A stretch of 64,000 nucleotides of DNA from Ornithinimicrobium cavernae (GCF_003121625.1 NZ_QDDJ01000018.1:1-64000), one strand, 5' to 3'; positions 29,025 through 37,597 are shown, numbered from the stretch's first letter. The notes: generated by a model from the sequence alone, not told the origin. Numbers and translations: made by a program.

Positions 29025-29082
29025 CGCTGCCTCAGGCGGGCGCTGCCCGACTCAAGCGGCAGGCGCTGCCCGACTCAGGCGG
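29025..29082. repeat. ~23-bp tandem repeats spanning the clpX 3' end
   Basis: GCGCTGCCCGACTCA occurs at 29040-29054 and 29063-29077, with a shorter version from 29025 (ACGCTGCCTCAGGCGG). The last copy contains the clpX stop codon, so the gene end appears to have been duplicated into the intergenic spacer, as at mrdA. Confidence 0.75.
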
Positions 29083-30349
29083 ACTCCTTGCGGGGCGGGC
29101 GCTTGCGGCCGCCGGACTGCTTGCGCACGATCGTCGGGTTGACGTTGTCCAGGACGACCTCGCGGGTGATCTCGACGCGGGTGATCTCGTCGTCGCTGGG
29201 GACGTCGAACATCACCGGCATGAGCACCTCCTCCAGGATCGCCCGCAGCCCGCGCGCGCCGGTGGCGCGCAGCAGGGCCTGCTCGGCGATCGCGTCGATG
29301 GCGTCGTCGGTGAAGTCCAGCTCCACGCCGTCGATCTCGAACATCCGTTGGTACTGCTTGACGAGCGCGTTGCGTGGCTCGGTCAGGATGCTGGACAGAG
29401 CCTCACGGTCGAGCGGGGAGACGGTGGTGATGACCGGGAGCCTGCCGATGAACTCGGGGATCAGCCCGAACTTCATCAGGTCCTCGGGCAGCACGTCCTC
29501 GTAGCGCTCCCCCGCGTCCTTGGCGGAGTGCAGCTCGGCCCCGAAGCCGAGCCCCTGCTTGCCCGCGCGGGCCTCGATGATCTTCTCCAGGCCGGCGAAG
29601 GCGCCCCCCACGATGAACAGCACGTTGGAGGTGTCGATCTGGATGAACTCCTGGTGCGGGTGCTTGCGGCCGCCCTGCGGCGGGACCGAGGCGGTGGTCC
29701 CCTCCAGGATCTTCAGCAGCGCCTGCTGCACCCCCTCGCCGGAGACGTCACGGGTGATCGACGGGTTCTCCGACTTGCGCGAGACCTTGTCGATCTCATC
29801 GATGTAGATGATGCCGCTCTCGGCCTTCTTGACGTCGAAGTCCGCCGCCTGGATGAGCTTGAGCAGGATGTTCTCGACATCCTCGCCGACGTAGCCCGCC
29901 TCGGTGAGCGCGGTCGCGTCGGCGATGGCGAACGGCACGTTGAGCATCCGCGCCAGGGTCTGCGCCAGATAGGTCTTGCCGCACCCGGTGGGGCCGATGA
30001 GCAGGATGTTGGACTTGGCGATCTCGACGGCGTCCTCACCCTTGCGGGCCTGACCCGCCTGCACCCGCTTGTAGTGGTTGTAGACCGCCACGGCCAGGGC
30101 GCGCTTGGCGGGGTCCTGCCCCACGACATACTGCTCGAGGAAGTCGAAGATCTCGCGCGGCTTGGGCAGGGTGCCGAGACCGAGGTCACTGGCCTCGGCC
30201 AGCTCCTCCTCCATGATCTCGTTGCACAGGTCGATGCACTCGTCGCAGATGTAGACACCCGGACCGGCGATCAGCTTGATGACCTGCTTCTGGCTCTTCC
30301 CACAGAAGGAGCACTTCAGCACGTCGCTGCTCTCTCCCATGCGAGCCAC
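29075..30349 (-). CDS. clpX: ATP-dependent Clp protease ATPase ClpX
   Basis: 424 aa AAA+ unfoldase that feeds ClpP. N-terminal zinc finger CSFCGKS ... CDECIDLC, Walker A GPTGCGKT, Walker [10 protein letters not shown], and the pore/ClpP-contact region with [16 protein letters not shown] 30349 gives MARMGESSD, matching actinobacterial ClpX N-termini, with AAGGGA upstream. clpP1/clpP2 lie 6.6 kb away on the same strand; the ehu and TetR modules sit between them. Confidence 0.96.
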   Translation of the reverse strand: MARMGESSDVLKCSFCGKSQKQVIKLIAGPGVYICDECIDLCNEIMEEELAEASDLGLGTLPKPREIFDFLEQYVVGQDPAKRALAVAVYNHYKRVQAGQARKGEDAVEIAKSNILLIGPTGCGKTYLAQTLARMLNVPFAIADATALTEAGYVGEDVENILLKLIQAADFDVKKAESGIIYIDEIDKVSRKSENPSITRDVSGEGVQQALLKILEGTTASVPPQGGRKHPHQEFIQIDTSNVLFIVGGAFAGLEKIIEARAGKQGLGFGAELHSAKDAGERYEDVLPEDLMKFGLIPEFIGRLPVITTVSPLDREALSSILTEPRNALVKQYQRMFEIDGVELDFTDDAIDAIAEQALLRATGARGLRAILEEVLMPVMFDVPSDDEITRVEITREVVLDNVNPTIVRKQSGGRKRPPRKESA

Positions 30350-30566
30350 GGCGGATCCCTTCGGTTCGACAACAGGCACCAACCGCGGTGCCCTGGCACG
30401 ACGCTACCCCGACACCGGCCGGCAACACAGTTCATTAGGAGCCCGCCACGGCGTGTTTCGGGGGCTGTCCGCTGACAGCGCAACCCTGGCCGGTGCCCCC
30501 GACCGGGGTTGGCTGGGACTGCCGTGACGCGTGGGACACGACAGACCGGACTCACCGTGACGTGTC

Positions 30567-31385
30567 TCAGCGCACGGCCTGCAGGAACTGCCTGGTGCGC
30601 TCGTTGTCCGGGTCGGAGAAGATCTTCGCGGGAAGGCCCTCCTCGATGATGTGCCCGGAGTCGAACATCATCACGCGGTCCGAGACGTCCTGGGCGAACT
30701 GCATCTCGTGGGTGACGATCAGCATCGTGATGTCGGTGGTCGCCGCGAGGTCCTGCAGCACGCCGAGCACCTCACCCACGAGCTCGGGGTCGAGCGCCGA
30801 TGTCACCTCGTCGAGCAACAGGATCTCCGGGTCCATCGCCAGTGCCCTGGCGATGGCGACCCGCTGCTGCTGCCCACCGGAGAGCTGCATCGGGTGGGCG
30901 TCACCGCGGTCGCCCAGCCCGACGCGGTCCAGCAGCTCCAGCGCCTTGGTCCGCGCCTGCTCGGTCGACTGACCGAGCACATGGACAGGAGCCTCGATGA
31001 TGTTCTGCAGGACCGTCATGTTCGGGAACAGGTTGAACTGCTGGAACACCATCCCGATGCGCTTGCGCACCGCGGAGACCTGCTTGGGCTTGAGCTCGAC
31101 GCGTTTGCCGTCGCGGCGGTCGTGGGTGAGCGGGTCACCGTCCACCCAGACATAGCCGTCGGTGAGCTCCTCCAGGGTCATCAGGAGTCGCAAGATCGTC
31201 GTCTTGCCCGAGCCCGAGGGGCCGATGAGCGTGACGCGCTCCCCACGGTCGACGGAGAAGTTCAGGCCCTCCAGCACCGTGGTGGAGCCGAACTTCTTGA
31301 CGACGTCCTCGAACTGGATGCGAGGCACCCCACCGTTGTGGGGGTGGCTGGTGGTCGCAGGGTCGGGGTTCTGGTCAGTAGGCAA
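30567..31385 (-). CDS. ehuA: Ectoine/amino-acid ABC transporter ATP-binding protein
   Basis: 272 aa ABC ATPase of the polar amino acid group: Walker A GPSGSGKTT, signature LSGGQQQRVAIARAL, Walker B ILLLDEVTSALDP. The stretch LRLLMTLEELTDGYVWVDGD is typical of EhuA. Last gene of the import operon. The TTG at 31385 has GGAG with ideal spacing inside ehuD; a GTG at 31328 (MPRIQFEDVV) is an equally reasonable start, so the N-terminal 19 residues are uncertain. Confidence 0.82.
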   Translation of the reverse strand: MPTDQNPDPATTSHPHNGGVPRIQFEDVVKKFGSTTVLEGLNFSVDRGERVTLIGPSGSGKTTILRLLMTLEELTDGYVWVDGDPLTHDRRDGKRVELKPKQVSAVRKRIGMVFQQFNLFPNMTVLQNIIEAPVHVLGQSTEQARTKALELLDRVGLGDRGDAHPMQLSGGQQQRVAIARALAMDPEILLLDEVTSALDPELVGEVLGVLQDLAATTDITMLIVTHEMQFAQDVSDRVMMFDSGHIIEEGLPAKIFSDPDNERTRQFLQAVR

Positions 31386-32013
31386 GCTTCTTCTCCAACT
31401 TTCGCATCAGGACGGCGGTGGGGTAGCTGGCCAGCAGGAACAGCACGCCGGCGACGGTCATCGCCTCGACATAGGTGAAGTGCTGACCGCCGAACTCACG
31501 GGCCCTGGTCACCATCTCCGGGACCGAGATGAAGATCAGGAACGGGGTGTCCTTGAACATGGCGATCGCCCAGTTGCCCAGCGAGGGCAGGGTGTTGCGG
31601 ATCGCCTGGGGCAGGATCACCGCGCGCCAGGTCCTGCTGGCGGGCAGCGAGAGCGCCGTGGCGGCCTCCCACTGGCCCGACCGGATCGACTCGATCCCGG
31701 CCCGGTAGGACTCCGCCATGTAGGTCGAGTAGTGGACGCCGATGACCAGGATGCCCACCGTCATGGCGCTGAGGGAGTTGAACGCGTAGTAGATCACCAG
31801 CAGGTGCACCGGCAGGGGCGTCATCCTGATGAAGTCGACCAGGAACCTCAGCGGTGCGGCCAGCAGGGGCGGCAGCTCCCGCACCGCGATGGCCCAGACC
31901 AGGCCGAGGACGACCGCGATGAGGGTGCCGAGCACCGTCACCACGAGGGTGACCTTGATGAAGGCCTCGAGGAGCAGCGGCACTGCCTCGAAGAACAGCT
32001 CGTTCTCCCACAT
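31375..32013 (-). CDS. ehuD: Ectoine/amino-acid ABC transporter permease
   Basis: 212 aa permease with five membrane helices and the EAA-type loop in GIESIRSGQWEAATALSL. The run GVHYSTYMAESYRAG and the C-terminal FTYVEAMTVAG pattern resemble EhuD rather than generic glutamate permeases. ATG overlaps the ehuC stop (ATGA). It forms the channel with EhuC. Confidence 0.82.
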   Translation of the reverse strand: MWENELFFEAVPLLLEAFIKVTLVVTVLGTLIAVVLGLVWAIAVRELPPLLAAPLRFLVDFIRMTPLPVHLLVIYYAFNSLSAMTVGILVIGVHYSTYMAESYRAGIESIRSGQWEAATALSLPASRTWRAVILPQAIRNTLPSLGNWAIAMFKDTPFLIFISVPEMVTRAREFGGQHFTYVEAMTVAGVLFLLASYPTAVLMRKLEKKLAY

Positions 32014-32792
32014 CAGGTGTCACGCCCCTCTCGTCGCGCACCGGACCCGCCGGAGCCAGCCTCGGCCGCCGCGGCACCCGCGAGGACCTTGGCGGCGTCC
32101 CGGCGGGCCTGACGGATCTGGAAGTCACCGAGGCCGAGCCGACGCTGGGCACGTCCCTCGCCCCAGCGCATGACCGTTGAGACCACGAGGGCGATGAGGT
32201 AGTAGATCACCAGGGCCGAGAGGAAGGCGGGCCAGAGCCCGACCTGCCGGCGCAGCTGGTCGGCCTCGAAGGTGATGTCGCTGAGCAGCACGAGGCTCAC
32301 GACTGCGGTGCCCTTGATCAGCATCACCATCAGGTTGTTGAAGCCCGGCAGCATCAGCGCCCACGCCTGGGGCCAGATCACCCGCCTCATCTTGGTGGCC
32401 CACGGCATCGACAGGGCAGTGGTCGTCTCCCACTGCCCCCTGGGCACGGCGTTCAGCGAACCGCGCACCACCTCGGCACCGTAGGCGCCGTAGTTCAGGC
32501 CGAGGGCGATGATCGCCGTCCAGGTGGATCCGAGGTCGACACCGGTAAGGGTGGGGATCACGTAGAAGAAGAAGAACAGCTGCACCACCAGGGAGCTGCC
32601 GCGGAACAGCTCCACGATGACCCTGGCGATCACGGCGAGCCAGGCCGGCGCCTGGTGCTCCACCAGGCCCAGCACGACAGCAACGAGGACCATCACCACG
32701 GCCCCGCCGGCGAAGGACACGAGGGTGGCCAGCAGGCCTTCCCCGAGCAGTCGCGGCAGGGCCGTGGCGACGCCTGAGAAGAAGTCGCTCAC
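32013..32792 (-). CDS. ehuC: Ectoine/amino-acid ABC transporter permease
   Basis: 259 aa permease, five membrane helices, with LNYGAYGAEVVRGSLNAVPR and GQWETTTALSM forming the coupling loop. The GTG at 32792 begins MSDFFSGVATALPRLL, the usual EhuC N-terminus; no strong ribosome binding site is visible, and the open frame extends 39 codons into ehuB with low-complexity Pro/Arg/Thr, which I reject. Confidence 0.82.
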   Translation of the reverse strand: MSDFFSGVATALPRLLGEGLLATLVSFAGGAVVMVLVAVVLGLVEHQAPAWLAVIARVIVELFRGSSLVVQLFFFFYVIPTLTGVDLGSTWTAIIALGLNYGAYGAEVVRGSLNAVPRGQWETTTALSMPWATKMRRVIWPQAWALMLPGFNNLMVMLIKGTAVVSLVLLSDITFEADQLRRQVGLWPAFLSALVIYYLIALVVSTVMRWGEGRAQRRLGLGDFQIRQARRDAAKVLAGAAAAEAGSGGSGARREGRDT

Positions 32793-32805
32793 GGGAGGTG
32801 AGTGC

Positions 32806-33780
32806 TCAGCCGTCGGTGGAGTCGGTCGAGTCCGTGGAGCCGGTCGAGTCCTCGGAGTCGGTCGAGCCGCCGGCGCCGTCGGCCGCCTCGTTGGCGGCCT
32901 CGAGGTCACCCTCGCAGAGCATCTCGGCCGTCAGCCCCTCCGGGGGCCGCTCGGCGTCGGTGAAGCCGAACTCGCCGACGGTCTCGACGAACCGCTGCTC
33001 GTCGCCGACGATCTTGGCCAGCTCCTCGTTGTAGGCCTCCAGGAGCGCGGTGTCCTCCGGGCGGAAGACGGTCGAGCCGGCGCTGATCTGCTTCAGGCCG
33101 TCGATCTCGGCGACGAACGCGTCGGTGGTCTCGACACCGGCGTCCGGGTTGTCCTCGGCCATGGTGGAGAGGGTGATGTTGGTCAGCGCGAACGCGTCGG
33201 CCCGCCCGTTGGCGACCGCGTCCATGCCGTCCTGCGCGGAGTTGACCGTCATGGTGTTCTCCAGGCCGAGGTCCTGTGCCTGGCCCTGCTCGATCGCACC
33301 CGACTGCACGGCCAGCGTCAGGCCGGTCCCCTCGATACTGGCGAAGTCGCTCAGACCCTCGGGGTTGCCCTCGGCAACCATCAGCGTGCTGGTGTACATG
33401 ATGGTCGGCTCGGCGAACGCGGCCTTCGCGCACCTGTCCGGGAGGATCGACATACCGGCGGAGACCGCGTCGTACTCGCCCTTGTTCAGGCCGGGGATGA
33501 GAGCATCCCACTCCACGAGCTGGCCCTCCACGTTGTCGATCCCCAGTGCCTTGAAGATCTCCTCGTCGATCGCGATCGTCGCTCCGGTCAGCTCGCCCTC
33601 GTCGTTCTCGAAGCTGTAGGGGATCTCACCGGCGTAGGCGATCTTGATGGTGCCTTCCTCCTGCGCCCGCTCGAGGGTGTTGCCCTCACCGCCGCCGTCG
33701 TCGCCACACGCCGCGAGGCCGAGGAGCCCCGCGGTCATGGTGAGCGCGAGGGCGCCCTTGCGGATCCTGGAACTGTTCAT
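32806..33780 (-). CDS. ehuB: Ectoine/hydroxyectoine-type substrate-binding lipoprotein
   Basis: 324 aa solute-binding protein. Signal peptide with lipobox LGLAAC (Cys near residue 22), then the family 3 binding fold: IKIAYAGEIPYSFEND, VEWDALIPGLNKGEYD, SAGMSILPDRCAKAAF. The last of these is close to EhuB. The C-terminus ends in a Ser/Thr/Asp repeat tail (TDSEDSTGSTDSTDSTDG) not expected in this family. First gene of ehuB-ehuC-ehuD-ehuA. Ectoine specificity is inferred; other polar solutes are possible. Confidence 0.8.
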   Translation of the reverse strand: MNSSRIRKGALALTMTAGLLGLAACGDDGGGEGNTLERAQEEGTIKIAYAGEIPYSFENDEGELTGATIAIDEEIFKALGIDNVEGQLVEWDALIPGLNKGEYDAVSAGMSILPDRCAKAAFAEPTIMYTSTLMVAEGNPEGLSDFASIEGTGLTLAVQSGAIEQGQAQDLGLENTMTVNSAQDGMDAVANGRADAFALTNITLSTMAEDNPDAGVETTDAFVAEIDGLKQISAGSTVFRPEDTALLEAYNEELAKIVGDEQRFVETVGEFGFTDAERPPEGLTAEMLCEGDLEAANEAADGAGGSTDSEDSTGSTDSTDSTDG

Positions 33781-34123
33781 ACGTGGTCCTTTCGGTTGGA
33801 CGAGGCTGTTGCCTAGGACCGCGCGCGCACGCCGCACACGGAGAGACGTCGCCCCTCGGGGACTGGAATCGCCATCCAACGTAGGGAACTGCCCTCGCGA
33901 CCACAACCGGCGACACGCGGGCCCAGCCGGGCTCACGACCGCAAAAGCGACCTCCCACAGCGTCCTGACCTGCGGAAACGTCCTGAAGGGCGCGCACCAA
34001 GAGATTGTCAACAATTGGTCAATTGTTATCGGTCCGCAACCTGACCTGTGGTTTTGGCCACAGATCGCCGCCCGCCGACGGGCCGCCGCCCAGCACCCCT
34101 CGGGCCGCGCCGAGCCGGCCCGG
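33781..34123. other. 343-bp non-coding region upstream of ehuB
   Basis: No convincing gene on either strand. It contains the inverted repeats at 34004-34027, about 230 bases before ehuB, in a stretch noticeably richer in A and T than its surroundings, as expected for a promoter/operator region. The part next to ehuB would be a long leader; I see no riboswitch motif in it. Confidence 0.6.
34004..34027. promoter_or_regulatory. Overlapping inverted repeats upstream of ehuB
   Basis: ATTGTCAACAAT (34004-34015) fits TTGTNNACAA, as does the gab palindrome. It overlaps a second inverted repeat AACAATTG-GT-CAATTGTT (34010-34027). A GntR-type regulator is the best guess; such regulators control ehu/eut loci elsewhere. 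Confidence 0.65.
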
Positions 34124-34525
34124 TCAGACCGTGAGCAGCCCCACCCCCGCGCTCACGACGCCGACGGTCAGGCTCAGGGCCCCCAGCCAGACCAGCGCGA
34201 TCAGACGGTTGGGCCGCTGCGGGTCCCGGCCGATGACCGAGAGGAAGAACCCCGCGGGCATCAGGATGGCCGCCAGCAGGACGCCACTCGTGAGCGCTCG
34301 CCAGGGGCTGGACACGCCCGCGAGGTCGACATACAGGGTCGCGACCAGGCCGAGGATCACCAGGACACCGGCGTGCGCGTGCCCGGCCCGGAAGAACGAC
34401 GCCTGCAGGTCGTTCGTGGGCACCTTCGCGGTGACCACGCGCAGCAGGAAGGTGCCGCCGTAGGCGATCGCGACGACGGTCAGCAGGACGATGCCGCCGG
34501 TCTGGGCGGCGCTGGCACTCAACAT
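34124..34525 (-). CDS. Small membrane protein, divergent from TetR
   Basis: 133 aa with four hydrophobic helices and a polar loop ASFFRAGHAHAG between the first two. I do not recognise the family. It starts 79 bases from the divergent TetR gene, and the two matched operators in that spacer make it the probable regulated gene. Confidence 0.75.
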   Translation of the reverse strand: MLSASAAQTGGIVLLTVVAIAYGGTFLLRVVTAKVPTNDLQASFFRAGHAHAGVLVILGLVATLYVDLAGVSSPWRALTSGVLLAAILMPAGFFLSVIGRDPQRPNRLIALVWLGALSLTVGVVSAGVGLLTV

Positions 34526-34545
34526 GGGCTCTCCCTCGCTCTGAA

Positions 34546-34562
34546 TCTTTCCACTGGAAAGA
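34546..34562. promoter_or_regulatory. TetR operator 1
   Basis: TCTTTCC-ACT-GGAAAGA, a perfect 7-bp-arm palindrome 21 bases from the membrane-protein start. Core TTTCCACTGGAAA pairs with operator 2 to give the consensus TTWCCASTGGWAA. Confidence 0.8.
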
Positions 34563-34582
34563 CTAGGGCCTGGACCGGGAAA

Positions 34583-34595
34583 TTACCAGTGGTAA
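34583..34595. promoter_or_regulatory. TetR operator 2
   Basis: TTACCAGTGGTAA, a perfect 13-bp palindrome nine bases before the TetR start, 35 bp centre to centre from operator 1. Placement suggests autorepression. Confidence 0.8.
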
Positions 34596-34604
34596 ATTCT
34601 CGGG

Positions 34605-35180
34605 ATGCACTACCACCACGGAGACCTGCGCCGCGCGATGCTGGAGGCCGCCGCGACCGCCATCGCCGCTGACGGGGTCGACCGGCTGAGCATCCGGGGG
34701 CTCGCCCGCGCCACGGAGGTCAGCCACACCGCGTTCCGCCACCACTTCGGTGACCGCCGGGGGCTGCTCACTGCACTGGCAGCGCAGGGATATGCCGGTA
34801 TGACGCAGGCCCTGCGTGCGGTCGACCGCACCGGACCGGAGGGGTTCCTGGAGACCGGTGTCGCCTACATCGAGTGGGCCCTGGCACACCCGGCACACTT
34901 CCAGGTGATGTTCCGCCCGGACCTGGTGGACGAGGCGGACCCCGCGCTGCAGACGGCACTCGGCGAGCTGGCCGGAGCGCTGATGCTCGGCGTGGCCGAC
35001 TTCTCAGGTCGACCCTCCGAGGGCGCACCGCGGACCAACCCGCTCGCCCTCGCCGCGTGGAGCCTCACCCACGGCTTCGCCACCCTGGCGCTGGCCGGCA
35101 ACCTGCCGAGCGGGGAGACCGGGCAGTCCCTCCCGGACCTGGCCCGCGCCGTGCTCCGCAACCTCGCCCAGCCCCACTGA
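34605..35180 (+). CDS. TetR-family regulator (WHG/TetR_C type)
   Basis: 191 aa. N-terminal HTH with LSIRGLARATEVSHTAFRHHFGDRRGLL (split: recognition helix around HTAFRHHF, residues 44-51). The C-terminal part (VAYIEWALAHPAHFQVMFRP) is typical of the WHG-type TetR ligand domain. Likely represses itself and the divergent membrane protein through the two matched palindromes. Confidence 0.88.
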   Translation: MHYHHGDLRRAMLEAAATAIAADGVDRLSIRGLARATEVSHTAFRHHFGDRRGLLTALAAQGYAGMTQALRAVDRTGPEGFLETGVAYIEWALAHPAHFQVMFRPDLVDEADPALQTALGELAGALMLGVADFSGRPSEGAPRTNPLALAAWSLTHGFATLALAGNLPSGETGQSLPDLARAVLRNLAQPH

Positions 35181-35236
35181 GGTGCCGGCTCGCACCGACC
35201 CGGGCCACGGCATACGGCTGACTCCGCGTCGCGGGC

Positions 35237-35641
35237 TCAGCGGCTGAGCCGGAACTCGTGCCGGAAGGTCCACAGCATCCGTAGCGCCCGCGGCGGTCCG
35301 GTGCCGCCGGCGATGAACCGGAACTGCTCCAGGCTGCGCAGCGCCGGGGTGACCCTCCAGGACGCCCGCGCGGTCTCCGGGCCGGCGTTCCACATCCGGT
35401 GTGGCGTGCGGGGCGGGACCACGACGGTCTCGCCGGCCGTGAGCAACCGCGGCCCGGCGCCGCCGAGCTCCACGGTGAGCCGGCCCTCCAGCACCTCGAA
35501 CTCCTCCTGCTGCCGGGGGTGCAGGTGCCTGGGCGGGGGCTCCCCCGGCTGCCAGACCGACTCCACCTCGAGCAGGTCGGCCGTGTGCTGCCGGACGTGC
35601 AGCTCCTGCACGGGGCTCAGCGCGATGCGCTCGCCCGTCAT
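35237..35641 (-). CDS. Cupin-domain protein
   Basis: 134 aa single cupin. Motif 1 is partly kept (RHLHPRQQEEFEVLEGRL) and motif 2 in PPRTPHRMWNAG gives the metal-binding His. Function unknown; small cupins bind metals or small ligands. Its ATG overlaps the stop of the upstream reductase-like gene (ATGA), so the two are co-translated. Confidence 0.85.
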   Translation of the reverse strand: MTGERIALSPVQELHVRQHTADLLEVESVWQPGEPPPRHLHPRQQEEFEVLEGRLTVELGGAGPRLLTAGETVVVPPRTPHRMWNAGPETARASWRVTPALRSLEQFRFIAGGTGPPRALRMLWTFRHEFRLSR

Positions 35642-36201
35642 GCCTGCCCCGCACGCTCGTCCGAGCCGGTCGGCGCCAGCACGTGGACGACGATGCCGTT
35701 GGGCATGACCGCCGTGTCCCTGAGGTGCAGGTGGGTGGTGTCGACCAGGCCGTCCATCAGCCGGTCACCCCGACCCACGATCACCGGGAACACCCACAGG
35801 TGCAGCTCATCGAGCAGCCCCTCGGCCAGCAGGGTGCGGTCCAGCTCCCCGGTGCCGAACTTGAGGATGGCACCGCCCTCCTGCGCCCTGAGGTCTCGAA
35901 CGGCACCGGCGACGTCGTCGGGCAGCAGCGTGGCGTTCCAGGTGGCTTCCGTCAGGGTGCGCGACGCGACATGCTTGGGCATCGCATTGATCTTGTCGGA
36001 GTACGGATCGCCGGACCGCTGCGGCCAGGCCTCCGCGAAGGCCTCGTAGGTCTCGCGCCCGAGGAGCAGGGCATCCGCCCGGTCCATGAGCTGGGTCGCA
36101 TAGCCCTGGTGGTCCTCGTCCCAGTAGGGCATACCCCACTCGTGCGGGTCTCCGATCACGCCGTCCAGCGAGATGAAGGTTGACTCGATAATGGTGCGCA
36201 C
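35638..36201 (-). CDS. Dihydrofolate reductase-like (RibD C-terminal) protein
   Basis: 187 aa of the RibD_C/DHFR-like family found as stand-alone accessory genes. STFISLDGVIGDPHEW at the N-terminus, LLLGRETYEAFAEAWP and a late LHLWVFPVIVGRGDRLM are characteristic. It probably reduces a pteridine-like or other substrate with NADPH; true folate reduction is unlikely. Divergent from a TetR gene with an inverted repeat in the spacer. Confidence 0.88.
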   Translation of the reverse strand: MRTIIESTFISLDGVIGDPHEWGMPYWDEDHQGYATQLMDRADALLLGRETYEAFAEAWPQRSGDPYSDKINAMPKHVASRTLTEATWNATLLPDDVAGAVRDLRAQEGGAILKFGTGELDRTLLAEGLLDELHLWVFPVIVGRGDRLMDGLVDTTHLHLRDTAVMPNGIVVHVLAPTGSDERAGQA

Positions 36202-36223
36202 AATGGCCTCCCATGCCTATTGA

Positions 36224-36244
36224 ATCAGTGTCTAATACACTGAT
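36224..36244. promoter_or_regulatory. TetR operator between reductase and TetR genes
   Basis: ATCAGTGT-CTAAT-ACACTGAT, perfect 8-bp arms with a 5-bp spacer, 22 bases before the reductase start and 47 before the TetR start. AT-richer than its surroundings. Confidence 0.8.
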
Positions 36245-36291
36245 GGACTACTGAACCCCTGTCAAGTAATCGGTGTGGGAGGAACTAGCCT

Positions 36292-36882
36292 GTGCGCATG
36301 CCGCCACGGACCCGGACCCGGATGTCCACCGACGCCCGGCGTGGCCAGCTGCTGCAGATCGGCGCAGAGCTCTTCGCCACGACGCCGTACGACGCGGTGC
36401 GGATCACCGAGGTCGCGGACCGCGCCGGCGTCTCCAGGGGCCTGCTGTACCACTACTTCCCGACCAAGCGTGAGTTCGCGATCGCGGTGACCCAGTCGGT
36501 GTGCAGCGACGTCTTCCACGACGCGCAGCCGGACGGGGGCTGGCCGGTCGAGCAGCAGCTGCGCTTCGTCCTCGACGCGTATGTGCGGTTCGCGGAGGAG
36601 AACAGGGCGGGCTACCGCGCGATGCACCGCGGCCTGATCGCGGACCCCGAGGTGCGCGAGCTGCGCCGGCAGGACCTGGCCCGGGACGAGCAGCGGGTCC
36701 TGGAGGCCTTCGGCGCCCTCCCGGAGCCGCCCGAGGTGCTGCGGCTTGCCGTGCGCGGCTGGCTGGCTCTGGTGATCGCCCTGTGCCTGGAGTGGCTCGA
36801 CGGCCCGGCAGTGGACCGGGACGCCCTGCTCGACCTGATGGTGGGCAGCCTGCTCGACCTGGTCCGGGGACGCCTCGGCTAG
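36292..36882 (+). CDS. TetR-family regulator
   Basis: 196 aa. The HTH lies at about residues 15-60 (AELFATTPYDAVRITEVADR, then SRGLLYHYFPTKREF). GTG 36292 has GGGAGGA eight bases upstream. It probably controls the divergent reductase-cupin pair and itself through the inverted repeat at 36224. Confidence 0.88.
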   Translation: MRMPPRTRTRMSTDARRGQLLQIGAELFATTPYDAVRITEVADRAGVSRGLLYHYFPTKREFAIAVTQSVCSDVFHDAQPDGGWPVEQQLRFVLDAYVRFAEENRAGYRAMHRGLIADPEVRELRRQDLARDEQRVLEAFGALPEPPEVLRLAVRGWLALVIALCLEWLDGPAVDRDALLDLMVGSLLDLVRGRLG

Positions 36883-36892
36883 CCGCACAGCA

Positions 36893-36924
36893 GAGCGGGC
36901 CGGTCCGTGTGGACCGACCCGCTC
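36893..36924. terminator. Bidirectional hairpin between TetR and clpP2
   Basis: Arms GAGCGGGCCGGTCC and GGACCGACCCGCTC around loop GTGT, one mismatch. It lies between convergent stops (36882 and 36941). No T-run on either side, as often in high-GC genomes. Confidence 0.75.
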
Positions 36925-36940
36925 CGGTGGCGTGCGGATG

Positions 36941-37597
36941 TCAGAGGGCGGCAGAGGCCTTGCGGGACTCCAGCACCTCATCGATGAGGCCGTACTCCTT
37001 GGCCTCGGCAGCGGTGAGGATCTTGTCGCGCTCGATGTCCTTGCGGACCTGCTCCGTCGTCTTGCCCGAGTGCCGGGCCCAGGTCTCCTCGAGCCAGGTG
37101 CGCATGCGCAGCACCTCGTTGGCCTGGATCTCGATGTCGGACGCCTGACCGTAGTCACCGCCGGCCAGGGCCGGCTGGTGGATGAGGACCCGGGCGTTGG
37201 GCAGCGCGAACCGCTTGCCAGGGGTCCCCGCCGCGAGCAGCACCGCAGCCGCGGACGCCGCCTGCCCGATCACGAAGGTCTGCACATCGGGCTTGATGTA
37301 CTGCATCGTGTCGTAGATCGCGGTCAGCGCGGTGAACGAGCCGCCCGGGGAGTTGATGTACATCAGGATGTCCCGGTCCGGGTCCTGGCTCTCGAGCACG
37401 ATCAGCTGGGCGATGATGTCACCCGCCGAGGCGTCGTCGACCTGGATGCCCAGGAAGATGATCCGGTCCTCGAACAGCTTGGTGTAGGGGTCCTGCCGCT
37501 TGGTGCCGTAGGAGGTGCGCTCCTCGAACTGGGGCAGGATGTAGCGGCTGGACGGTCCCGCCAGGGCCGACCCGCCGGCATACGGGGTCTGAGTCAT
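36941..37597 (-). CDS. clpP2: Clp protease proteolytic subunit ClpP2
   Basis: 218 aa serine protease subunit. Catalytic Ser in [11 protein letters not shown], catalytic His in VLIHQPA, Asp in the later [17 protein letters not shown] region; the GQAAS motif and the tail are those of actinobacterial ClpP2. In actinobacteria ClpP1 and ClpP2 form a mixed tetradecamer that works with ClpX. Co-transcribed with clpP1, 32 bases upstream. Confidence 0.95.
   Translation of the reverse strand: MTQTPYAGGSALAGPSSRYILPQFEERTSYGTKRQDPYTKLFEDRIIFLGIQVDDASAGDIIAQLIVLESQDPDRDILMYINSPGGSFTALTAIYDTMQYIKPDVQTFVIGQAASAAAVLLAAGTPGKRFALPNARVLIHQPALAGGDYGQASDIEIQANEVLRMRTWLEETWARHSGKTTEQVRKDIERDKILTAAEAKEYGLIDEVLESRKASAAL

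Noticed and set aside
30567-33780. A plain glutamate/glutamine transporter
   Set aside because: The permease and binding-protein motifs look closer to the ectoine group, although substrate specificity cannot be proved from sequence.
36202-36291. Insertion sequence ends suggested by the inverted repeat
   Set aside because: The arms flank no transposase and the site lies exactly between divergent genes, which fits an operator.
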